From contig NC_033631.1 in the NCBI RefSeq assembly GCF_001540865.1, forward strand, positions 9,555,133-9,619,132: DNA of 64,000 nt, read 5' to 3'. Position 1 is the stretch's first letter, and each line of letters opens with the position of its first letter. The notes under the pieces are model-generated. The model was not told the DNA's origin and made no database searches. It was given only the letters and a program-made list of their open reading frames with translations. Of this stretch, positions 22,945 through 33,374 are shown piece by piece. Source of the stretch: Ananas comosus. Lineage: Eukaryota > Streptophyta > Magnoliopsida > Poales > Bromeliaceae. The position numbers and the translations under genes were made by a program.

Positions 22945-24030
22945 ATATAATTCCTTGTCAATGGCATAACACCTTCAACTGATTATGCTTGGTAGAACTA
23001 TTTTTATAGTTATTTGCTATTAGGGGTCTTGTTGAAGTTGCTTATTTAGCAATATGTGAATGTTGCTAACCGTACGATATATATGGATATAAGTTGGAGT
23101 ATATAAGAATCTAGATGATACGTATCTTTTTTTTTTTGTGGAGAAATATGTTTATAGTCCCTGTACTATTCTGACGTTGCAAGTTGGGTCATTCACGTTT
23201 ACTAAAACACTTTAATCCTAAATTTTGACAAATTTTGCATTTTGGTACGTGGATTGTAAGAATAATCATGATTTTCATGCAAAGTGGCCTTTTCAACCCG
23301 GAATTTGATATTTTATGAAAAGAATAAAATGATTATGTTATGCAAAAACATAAAATTTCAAACAATTACGGACTAAAAGCATAACATATGTAAAAATTTA
23401 GGGACTTACATAGACCAAATCGCAATATATAAATATTACAGGGACTAACCATGCATACAGTTTAGGGTTCCTCTCTTATTAACTAAAGTCAACAACAATA
23501 TATATCTTTTGCAACTAAACGTAGGTTTCCTTGTGATCTGTAATTGGCTCATTGCTTAATTCGTCAATTATTATCCAATTAATTCTACGTACATTACTCA
23601 ATAATATAGCTTACGTGTATTTAACGTACCAAGTGGAAAATGGGACCAGATTATATTTAATTCTCTTTCAAATTTCCAATTTTGACCAGATACATTCGTT
23701 TAGAAATTAGGAAAAATTATTGTCGTGCTCTTCGCTTCGGCTGAGCATTTTCTGACTTACTGTTTACGAATGCTTGTGTTCAGATTTGTTATTAATTTTT
23801 GCATATTGTATTATTCTTTTGTGAAAAATCCCTTACCCTCGGGATATTCTAAAATGAATCACTAATGTGACATCTTCAGGAATTTGTTTAGTTCTATACA
23901 TGAGATATAATAGGATTAAACTTTTTAATCTGACTATAGTATTTTGGATGGTGGTTAGAGACTAGATCAAAGAGATTAAGAAAAGAAGCATGTTAAAGTC
24001 AAAGTAATTCTATATAGGATGGTTGACCCA
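22945..24030. other. Upstream region of the pectinesterase pseudogene and intergenic DNA
   Basis: A TATA-like CTATAAAAATA on the minus strand near 23000-23009 sits about 60 bp upstream of the pseudogene ATG, so the promoter may persist. The rest is AT-rich. At 23140-23460 the text GTCCCTGTACTATT and its partial inverse ATATTACAGGGACTAACC suggest an inverted-repeat element with poorly defined ends. Confidence 0.4.
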
Positions 24031-24065
24031 CTGGATCCGAAAGGATGAAATAAGCCTCAGCTGAG

Positions 24066-24138
24066 CCATAATTATATAGTGAGTAGAGTGTGGCTTCCCG
24101 TCATAATTATATAGTGAGTAGAGCGTGGCTTCCCGACC
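24066..24138. repeat. Two-copy tandem repeat, about 35-bp unit
   Basis: CATAATTATATAGTGAGTAG followed by AG(T/C)GTGGCTTCCCG occurs twice in direct succession with one internal base difference. Confidence 0.85.
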
Positions 24139-24477
24139 GATGACTGTCTTATAAGGTCGCCTAAGCTTAGCGAGACAAGTCTTATATCATCTGGTCGTTG
24201 TGAATGTATTTGATTCTGATGAGAACGTCAGTACTTAAACGGAAAGGAATGTGACATTCCTCATGATTTGGATTAGCCTTATATATATGGTATAATAGTT
24301 TTAAATCTCTTAATTGACTAATAATGTTTTTTTTAGTAATGACTAGGTCTAAAAGATTATGAGAATTAAACGTGTTAGAACATTTTTGACGACTAAAATT
24401 TTATATTTTGGATTCACATCTTTTAATTTGGCTTGTATTTTTTTTTATGGTTGAATAATTTAACTTAATAACTAGAA

Positions 24478-25035
24478 ATTTTAAAAATTCAGAAGTAAAA
24501 CTAAAAGCTCAAGAGTACACAACATTAATTTCTTTTTTTTTTTTTTTGATTCGCCCTCGTCGAGGCCAAGCTACCTCACCCATGTAGCTTAGTTCATCCT
24601 TTTTATGAATGAAGCATTTAAATTGATCGAGAGGGTCATTTCAGTATGTCTCCATACATTAATTTTTTACTTTGAAAACTAAAAGCTCAAGAGTACACAA
24701 CATTATATATATATTTTTTTTTCGATTCGCCCCCGTCGAGGCCAAGCTACCTCACTCATGTAGCTTAGTTCATTCTTTTAATGAATGAAGCATTAAATGA
24801 ATGAAGCATTTAAATTGATCGAGAGGGTCATTTCAGTATGTCTCCATGCATATATTAATTTTTTACCTGAAAACTAAAAACTTAAAGAGTACACAACACT
24901 AATTTCTTCTGCTTTTTTTTTTCGATTCACCTCCGTCGAGGCCAAACTGTCTCACTCATATAGCTTAGTTTACCCTTTCTACGAATGAAGCGGACAGCAT
25001 GCTATCTTTTTTCTCAAAAAAGAGTACACAACACA
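24478..25035. repeat. Three imperfect tandem copies of a SINE-like unit
   Basis: Each copy of about 165-190 bp has AAAAGCTCAAGAGTACACAA, a poly-T run, then CGTCGAGGCCAAGCTACCTC and ATGTAGCTTAGTTCA. The third ends GCATGCTATC plus a T-rich and A-rich tail. Related text occurs at about 41995-42090 and 43805-43900. The units look like SINE insertions amplified in tandem. No coding sequence. Confidence 0.6.
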
Positions 25036-26285
25036 ACATTTTATAAAAATACATTAGAATAAGTTGCGCCAAGCAGGCACTAATTAAAAAATAACTTAGA
25101 ATGTCTTCTGTATGATTAACACCGAGAATAGATAAATTAGCAATTAAAAGAAAGAAATATGCACCACTAATTTGTGATAATATAAATTTTTTATAACACT
25201 AATGACAAGTTATAATCCCTGAAGAATGCATTTTCGAAAGCTTGGGAGGAGGAGTATTCATGATTTTGCATGTGCATGATGACATACATTACAAGAAAGT
25301 AAGTACTTGTAATAAAATTAATGTTTCATTTTGAAGAATGAGTAGATGACGCAACATTAACATCGAAGAGAAATTATCTACTTCCTTAAAAAACCAAGCA
25401 TCAGGGAAAGTCCAACTTCCAGGCCCTTTCTTGCTGCAGCAGTCACTAACAAACAAGGGTTTTTTTTTTTTTTTTTTTTTTGCTAAATTACAGAAATTTT
25501 TTTGGTCAATACCCAATTTTTTTACTTTTTTTTTATGTCATTAAAAACCTACCCTTTATCCCCTTAAAAAATAAAAAAATATTTATAGAGGGGTACGCTA
25601 TGACAAAATGACTAAATTGTCCTTCATCTTTTTCGAAATAGGCCTGGACGGAGAGGTAAGCGAGGGTGATGGTGAGGCAGTGGAGGCGGGCACGAACGTG
25701 TGTGTGGGTATGAATAGAAGGTGAGCGAGGGCGAGGCGGCGGAAGGCGAGGCGGCGTGGTCGAGAATGAGGAAGGATGAGGGTTTCAGAGATATGTTGAG
25801 TATAAAAAATAAGATATAAAAGGAACTCTAACAGAACACTGAAGGCGGGATTTTTTTTTTATGTTTTAAGAAGGCAAAGTGTAGATTTTTGAATGACAGG
25901 GAAGAAAGTAAAAAATCTGGTATTGATAGGTCATTTAGCATTTTTTTTCATTATTTTGTTATTTTTACCTCTCTTTTCTTTTTTCTTTTTTTCTTTTTTT
26001 TCTTTTATTTTTTCCAGAGAATAAGAAGTTAGTCACTCTAAGCTTGTGCAAAATGTGGGGTCTTGGTAAATACAATTATGCCTATGGATCAAGTTGTTGT
26101 TTACCCGGCCTAAATTTGCAACACTTTCTCTTTGGGCTAATTTGACATCTGAAAAACAATTTGGATCTAATTTTTGAAAATGTAATGGCCTGAGTTGCCT
26201 TTCTAGCCGGACCGGCACAAGGGATATCAGCTTATTGGTGTGACCTTTGAATTTTGGGTTAGGTCAAGTTCGATCTTTTTTTTTT
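25036..26285. other. Intergenic DNA with low-complexity tracts
   Basis: Contains long T runs near 25460-25510, a G-rich stretch at 25640-25790 (GGCGAGGCGGCGTGG) and T/C-rich sequence near 25970. None gives a recognisable protein. A short minus-strand reading frame at 25289-25516 resembles nothing I know. Confidence 0.45.
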
Positions 26286-26432
26286 GAGAGAGAGAGATAG
26301 GTAGCACGCTATCCGATTCATTTATTTCATTTAGAAATAAACTTAGCTGGAAATATGAATTAATTAGGATTCAAACTTGGGTCTCGGATACCAACCACCA
26401 AGCCCTTTGCCACTTACTCTAGGAACGGCCGG
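26286..26432 (-). repeat. tRNA-derived SINE copy, minus strand
   Basis: On the minus strand TGGCAAAGGGCTTGGTGG (A box) and AAGTTTGAATCC (B box) precede the 3' part with TTTATTTCTAAATG, ending in TAGCGTGCTACC. This is one of the better-preserved copies. Confidence 0.65.
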
Positions 26433-27412
26433 TAAGTTCGATCTTTGTTAAGAAGGTGAGATTGGGACTCAAAGAGTTGAGGCCTAATCTTACCTATCTA
26501 CCTGAAGGTACAAGTAGATCTACACCTAGCAATGTTGGGTTGGCACGGCCTACATTTACGAAGGCCGAAACAATCGGGGGACCGATCCAGTCCTGCCCGA
26601 TCTGGCCCTAATTTCGGACCATCTAATCTGCGATCCAGTATAGCCCTTCAGTCGATAATGCCAAGAGGGCCGGGCTTTGGACTGGACCTTTATTCCTTTT
26701 TCATTTTTATGATTATTTCAAAATTTTATAAAATTTTGAAAAATATAAAAAAAAAGTTAGAATGATCCTCTTTAGACTTAGTTGGTCAAAAAATTAAAAA
26801 TTAAAAATTATAAAAGTATTTATAAATAACAAAATTTTAATTTTTTAAAAAATTTAAAAATTTTTAATTTTAAAAATTATTTGGACTGGATATCTAATTT
26901 TACTTCCGAGGGACAAAGGATTAGTCCTAGGCCCGAGGCTCTCACTCTTTAAGATAAGTTGCTCTAAAATTCCGACCATATAGATTAAAGAAAATTACGT
27001 GCTTAACTTTTTGAAGGAAGGATATATTCTTAGCTCACAAGTTTGTGTTTTCAACTGAACTGATTCTGCTACATGTACTATCTTTACAGTTGCGTCATTG
27101 GAAGATAAATTTGTTTTTCCTTTTTCTTTCTTTAGCGTGTAAGTGGACGGCATTCCTTTACCTCCTAAAGAAAAGAAAAGGAAAGACATAATTATATATC
27201 AAATGGATGTGAGAATAACTAGGAAAAGGATAAGCTAATAATATCTTGATGGAGTCATACAACACTACTAATTGAGATTGTGTGGTATCTCAAAAAATTC
27301 CCATATCTTATCTCTTTATCTTTAGCTTAATAACTTTCTGGCGTCACAATGACAATAACATTTTCACTGCTTAGAATAAGTGTATCTACATAAAACTATC
27401 AGTAGGGGTGGA
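26433..27412. other. Intergenic DNA
   Basis: A moderately GC-rich part at about 26530-26680 (GGTTGGCACGGCC, GACCGATCCAGTCC) and its partial inverse near 26900-26940 (TAGTCCTAGGCCCGAGG) look like the ends of a small non-autonomous element, but I cannot fix them. No gene seen. Confidence 0.4.
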
Positions 27413-27690
27413 AACAAGCCGAGCTTGAGCGAGCTTATCTCAGCTCAAGCTTGGCTTGAAATTAATCTCGAGGCTAAATTTAGGCTCAAGCTCAGTTTGA
27501 AATCTCGAGCCGAGCTCGAGTGAGCCTAATTTCGAGTCAAACGAGCTCGAGCCCTAAACGAGCATTTTGAAATTATTAAATTATGCAATTTATAGTTTAA
27601 TTTTTATAAACATTATCTAAAATGTAATACAAAAATATGTCTAATAGTTTAATATACAAAATAAATGTATGAAACACGATATTATAATAT
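27413..27690. mobile_element. hAT-like non-autonomous element, left end
   Basis: Starts TAGGGGTGGAAACAAGCC and is rich in GAGCTCGAG/GCTCAAGC repeats, like the hAT element at 57447-58017. A clear right terminus is not seen. Confidence 0.5.
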
Positions 27691-27825
27691 TAAGAAAAAT
27701 AATTTAGGGGAAGGGACATTGCGAGCAAATGAAAGAGAGGGAGAAAGAGACTAGGGTTTTGCTGGTTTGGTTTTGTGGACCAACAAATATGCCCAATAAC
27801 CTAAATTATATATACATATGATTAG

Positions 27826-28050
27826 AACTATGCTAGAATACTATCAATAGCACCAAGTTGTTGCTGTTATTAGGTTTTCGGCCATTGGATTAAGAAATGT
27901 CCGGCTAGGATGATGTGAGCCCTCTAGGATTGAGGGAGTTATTGGTTGAGTAGTATAATCTAACGGATAAAAATAGTCAAAGGGTTAAATCTAACAGCGG
28001 AAAATTTGGTAGCACCAAGTGCTTGGTGCTATCGATAATATCCCAACCGA
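27826..28050. mobile_element. Small inverted-repeat element, family B copy 5
   Basis: GCTAGAATACTATCAATAGC on the left pairs with GTGCTATCGATAATATCCC on the right. The middle has the family text TCGGCCATTGGATTAAG and GGTTGAGTAGTATAATC. TA and GA repeats follow on the right. Confidence 0.65.
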
Positions 28051-28125
28051 ACTCCATATAATTAATATATATATTATATATTATTATATATAATTATATT
28101 TATATATTTATAAATATTTTTATTT

Positions 28126-28171
<46 letters not shown>
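28051..28171. repeat. (TA)n-rich tract passing into (GA)n
   Basis: TA-rich sequence then about 16 GA units, directly abutting the family C element that follows. Confidence 0.9.
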
Positions 28172-28174
<3 letters not shown>

Positions 28175-28989
28175 GAGCTAGAATACTATCGATAGCAAAC
28201 GGGTTCCGTTGCCACCCATTTATTTTCGATGATGGAGCCTCCAAATCGACGATAGGTACTGTTGAACATGATCTATACCACTTGAAATGTTTAGAAATCA
28301 AATTTCAAATCACTACAACAAAAACAGTCTATAGCGACACTTTCAAATATCGGTACAGGTCAAAAAAAATAATGCTGACTAAATTACCGACACTTTTAAA
28401 AAATGTTGCTATATGTGGGGTCACTAGATATATAGTGACAGTTAAAGAGTGTCGCTATAACCTAAAAAGAGTGCTGCTAATTTACCAACACTTATTTAAG
28501 TATTTAGCAACCACCGGAATTCTACCTCGTTGGCTGTGGTGGTAGAGGAAGAGGAGAGTGAAGGGCTCTTCGTCTAGAATTTAAGTGGATTGAGTGAGGG
28601 AGAAGGGGAGATGGTAATCGATTTTTCTTTTTTTTTTTCTTTTCTATTTGTAATCGGGCAGAATGGGCTGGGTGGGGTAGTTAAGTAGAGTAATCTTTTA
28701 TTTTTGATTGGATTGAATTTTATATTTAGGCATTAGTAGATTTTTTTTAAGCTTTGGTATAAATGAGACACTTACATAAAAGTGTCCCAAACATGTCTCC
28801 CTATAACCCAATTCTGTTGTAGTGAATCTTTTCGACATCATTTGCCTAATGATCAAAGGATTTCAAAATTTGTAATTTTAATGATCGATAAGAGGCGTTT
28901 TCTCGTTTAACGGCGTAAAGATATTCAAATCAATTGAATTTTTATTAGAAAATTCTTTAAACTATTTAAAATAAGATCCATACTCTTGA
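28172..28989. mobile_element. Family C copy 2, split by a CACTA element and cut off at an N
   Basis: Begins GTTGAGCTAGAATACTATCG, with the hairpin GCAAACGG / CCGTTGC and the shared body TTTCGATGATGGAGCC. The body is interrupted at 28310 by a CACTA element and resumes at 28825 with CTTTTCGACATCAT. It stops in mid-element at the N at 28990; the expected right end is absent. Confidence 0.7.
28311..28824. mobile_element. Non-autonomous CACTA (En/Spm-type) element, 514 bp, with AAT target duplication
   Basis: Ends CACTACAACAAAAAC and, inverted, CACTACAACAGAATTGGG are classic CACTA termini. AAT is present on both sides, the 3-bp target duplication expected for this superfamily. Subterminal motifs of the type GACACTTT and GTGTCGCTATA repeat near both ends. 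Removing it restores the family C body sequence. No transposase is encoded. Confidence 0.88.
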
Positions 28990-30186
28990 NGTCTCTGTTC
29001 CCAGGTTCCCTCAAAGGTTGGCTCTCGTTAATTATTCACAGCTGTTTTATGCTGTGAGGTCTAGTTGTTGAATCTCCCTATTATGCCGAGGCTACCACCT
29101 TTTCCACCCTATCTATAAAAGCATGAAAAAAAATTTGGTAGGGAAGATCAGTAAGGTAAGGCCATTTTATCTGTCATTCATCTATATCATGTGAACGATA
29201 CGAATCTTAGAGTTACGTGAATGGTGGATAGGAGAGTTTAATATTGAGGACTCTTCTCACCAATTTTTTTTCTTCTATATACATACACCATGCATCCATC
29301 AATACCTCTATCCTACTTGTACCTCAAAGATTATAATTCATCAGTGCTGCAGCAGATTGCAATAAGAGAAAATATAAAACAGTTGATGAACATTTGTTGT
29401 TAAGCATGCGTGCAATAATTTTTCCTCCAACGATTAACAAAAAGTCGTAATATATGGTGTAACTTAACAATTTGTGGACGAAGATGAATTCGACGAAAAC
29501 TCCAACTGCGAATATTGATTCTCTGATAATCTATTATATCCGTGTTCGAATCTAGTTGATACGAAGACCACCATAGATTCTTGCACAAGTTGTGTGCAAG
29601 GGACCAATAAAACATGAAAAAAGGGGGGACCCAATTTATGCGGATGGAAAGAGAAGGAATCAGCATTCAACACTCATTATGGAGAGAGATATGAATGATA
29701 AGGATTCTAAATATTTATCGCGAAGGATGTGTATCTCAAGGGATCTAATGCTTTTTTTTTGCACGTATATATTTGGCTGAATCTTGTGCACAACAAGAGG
29801 TGCAATTTGATAGAGGGGGACCTCCTCTTTTTTTATAATTTTTTTTTATTATTCTTTTAAATGGATCTCAAAGTTCCACATCTCTGAGGTGGAGGAGAAG
29901 CGCTTTTGGTGATGGGGTCTTCACAAGCCTTTTGTAGATTCTGTAGCCGACTATTGTAGCAATCAGAGTGGGGAGAGGTGATATTGTGTGAATGAGACAA
30001 AAAAAATTCCCTTCCAAAGTCATAGGAGGGTCAGCAACATGTGCCTTTTTGTTTTGATTATTTTAATTTATTTGGTTGCTATATATTGGTGATATGATTT
30101 TTTTTTTTTTAATGAAAATGTGCTAGCCATATTATATGTATTAAAAAACTTCATTTGTTGTGTGTGTGTGTGTATATATATACATG

Positions 30187-30223
<37 letters not shown>

Positions 30224-30235
30224 ATTCTGGAGTTG
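28990..30235. other. Intergenic DNA starting at an N
   Basis: Right after the N the sequence changes character (CCCAGGTTCCCTCAAAGG). No gene recognised. A minus-strand frame at 29400-29673 has no family resemblance that I can see. A (TG)n(TA)n microsatellite lies at about 30157-30221. Confidence 0.45.
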
Positions 30236-30560
30236 TTATCTTTTCTATGATCAATGTGACAAGAATCGAAGTGTGTTATGTTACGAACGAGCGCACAAAT
30301 AGAAACGAAAACAACAAACATAAAGTAAACAAATCACGAATAGAAAATAAAATGAACACAAAGATTTACGTAAAAAATCCTTAGTAGAGAAAAAATCACG
30401 GACAAAGGAGAAGAGAGCTTCACTATAAAAAATGGAGTACAATGTTCTGGAGATTACAAATATTGTATTGCGTCTAAGGCAAAAGAGAAGAAGAAAATTT
30501 CTTAACAGGTTCTTCACCATCCGCTCGAGCCCTCTGCTACCTACAACAAACATTCATTTT
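30236..30560. repeat. Possible LTR retrotransposon remnant
   Basis: The text around CACAAAGATTTACGTAAAAA and TTAGTAGAGAAAAAATCACG resembles the end region of plant Copia-type LTRs, where a similar ATTTACGTGG motif is common. No polymerase or integrase coding sequence is present, and I cannot define a second LTR. Confidence 0.3.
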
Positions 30561-31049
30561 TTCTTCACAATTTATTTTTTTTAAAAAAATCTATAGCTCC
30601 TCCAAACTATTGACGAATAGAATTTCAAGGCACCTCTAACATGTTATTAATTTGTTAACTTGGGAAGGTACAAGAGTCATGTAAATAAGTGTGTTGAAAC
30701 TAGAATATTGAAGGTTCAATCTAAGCTGCTAACGTTTTTTTTTTCATTCCATATAGTGTGACACTTGATTTATTTTCCTCGGGTAAAGTTGCTAAGGATG
30801 TTAATTCCATAGTGGATAGAAATTAGAATTTTGACAAGCATGTTATGTGAAGGATTGCTAAACCTAGCTCTCGGTTTATGCTTCTAGTGTGAACGTCAGC
30901 CCATTAATTAACATATTATCAGATGTAGCTTGGTTTCACACCTCTCTTATTTCCAGTCCAGTTTCTTTCTGTGTAGCCCTCTTTCAATCTACTTTCATCC
31001 TTCAGCGAATAATTTAATTGTAAAATTAAAAGAAACAATAGTTATTCTC

Positions 31050-31500
31050 TAAAAGTTTAGGCCGATAGAAAATAATGTTTAAATATTTTTATATTTAACA
31101 CTCTCCTTCGTGTCTGGACTAGACATTTTTTGTAGGTCCATAATGTGGACTTAAATTAAATTGGAGGAAATTAATAATACTAGAAGCCTGTAGTGACTCG
31201 AACTCAAAACTTTCTATTCTGATACCATGTTAAATAATATTAAACGACTGTTATTTTCTAAACACTTAAGCTGGTAGAGAACGGTACGTATTTAAATATT
31301 TTTATATTTAATATTAATATGGTATCAGAAAAAAAGGTTCGAGTTCAAGCTTAAGTTATTGAAAATAAACGGTTGTTTTATGTAATTTAACAAAATAATT
31401 ATTTTTAATATTTATATTATTAAAAATATCATTTTCTAATAGTTCAGGTCATTAGAATAGGCAGTTGTACTTTCACATATAATTTAACATAGAAGCTGTT
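31050..31500. repeat. Inverted repeat built on a CTGATACCATGTTAAA unit
   Basis: GACTCGAACTCAAAACTTTC then TCTGATACCATGTTAAATAA occurs at about 31195-31240, and its reverse complement (AATATGGTATCAGA then GGTTCGAGTTCAAG) at about 31315-31350. A third related copy is near 41690. The CGAACTC text resembles a Pol III B box. Confidence 0.5.
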
Positions 31501-33284
31501 TTACTATTCTATTTCAAGCTATTATGCGCCTAATGAGAGGACTTAGTATGATGAATTCATCATGCGTGGATATCCCTTCATAGCAAAATTATTTATTCTT
31601 TTTGTGAGTGGAAAAATATATACATTTTCTAAAGTTAATTAGCACCTACGTACTAATATGCTTTCACCAAGTTGGTAATGTGAACATCAACCATTAGGAC
31701 CATTTGGTACACAACTTGAATATCCCTTTTGCAACTATTAGAGATCCTGTAGCAATGCATATAGCTCCTCCAAAGTTTGAGGGAAAAGTAGTCAAAGAGA
31801 GAGGCTCATATTGAAGAATCTATCCCAGGAAATGCACCAAGGCTAAGTTACATCCCGAAAGGAACTTTTCTCAAAGAAAGTGATGGAGAAAACATAATTT
31901 GGAAAACAACATCTTTTGGATATGAAGGGAAGAAAAAAAATACATTCTTTTAGGTTATTAACAAAGTTGGATTGGGTAGCTAAAAGTTGTTACTGTCATA
32001 TTGAAGTATAATATTCTTTCATAGATATGATTCTACTAGCCTTTGTTTAAAGCACTTAATTTCTCCAAGACATTTGACATGCTACCCTATTTCTCTTTAA
32101 TTTGTTAGTCACTATGATAGTCACAAGTCATTAATTTAACTTATATCATTTGTACCAGTAATTGGCTCTCGCAAAATATAAAAAAAGATCCTTCAAATAT
32201 GGTTTGATGAGTCAGATTTAGAATATAGTACACAAAATAGATATAAGTCTAAGGGTCAGTTTGAAAATATTGTTTGTTCGTGGCACTGGAGTAGCAGACG
32301 CTTACAGAAGCATTTTCCAAAATGCTTTTGCTAACGTAAGTCACATTGCAGAAAATATTTTATAATTATTATAGTGGAACGCTCATATGCAAAACCATTA
32401 GAAAAGACAGAAGATATATACCAAACAGTCGCAAATTAATTTGCACATCGACACTGCCACGCAACATGACTTCCCAAACACACTCCCTCTCTTTCCTTTG
32501 CGTCGCACCGCATTGTCAATCGAGTTCTAATAAGAGTTTAACTCCAAATAAGAAAACAATAATATAAAATAAAGAATTATTGAACGCTCAATCTGAAATA
32601 ATAATCACTTCTTTTATTGCGCGGTGATCCTCATTTCATTAATAAATTCGCGGCGCCACACATGCAGTTTGTTGCAGCTTTCACTTCAGGGCCACTAACT
32701 GCTACATTTCGAAGCGCTTTCGTAAAATCTACTTTAATTGGGGCACGTTAATATTGAGATGCCTCTAACGTAACTATACTCTCCGTGAAGTGTTAACAGG
32801 AATTTATCCCAATAAAGTGGTTTAAGTGAATTTTGACATTTAACCTAATTCAGTAATCTATTCTTAATTTCATCAGTACCCTCAGATCATCATTTTACTT
32901 ACTCTCTTTTTTTAATCCTTATTTTTTTATTCAATATATAAGAATAATAGTAAAAAAAAAGAAAAAGGGATGTGAATATATGATGTTGATAGAATATATT
33001 ATGTTAGTTAATTAAGGGCGCAGTATAGAGGATAAATAGGAAAACCTAATTTTCAAGAAGTAAAACAATATTTTTTGAAGGATTTAAATATATGTTCTCT
33101 TCATTGCACACATTGAATTCCTTAGTTCATGGAAGAGTAATTCCTCTATATATTCCTCTATATAGAGTAATTCCTCTGAATATATATTCTGGGCATGCAT
33201 TGTTATATCTCTAGTCATTGTGCTAGTCCGACATTCCTATATATGGGCTCCACAACTACACCCCACAAATCCACTCCCCTTGGG
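31501..33284. other. Upstream intergenic region of the first RADIALIS-like gene
   Basis: No recognisable gene. The part at 32250-32340 (TGTTTGTTCGTGGCACTGG, GCATTTTCCAAAATGC) looks like a MITE end with a short palindrome. The last 300 bp is presumably promoter. Confidence 0.45.
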
Positions 33285-33293
33285 TATATAAGG
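33285..33293 (+). promoter_or_regulatory. TATA box of the first RADIALIS-like gene
   Basis: TATATAAGG, 82-90 bp upstream of the ATG at 33375. The second gene has TATAAATA at a similar distance. Confidence 0.6.
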
Positions 33294-33374
33294 AGCAGCA
33301 CACGCCAACTCTTTTTACGTGCCAAACTTAAACGAGCAAATTAATAATATAGCCTTGCTTTGAGCTCAAGAGAG

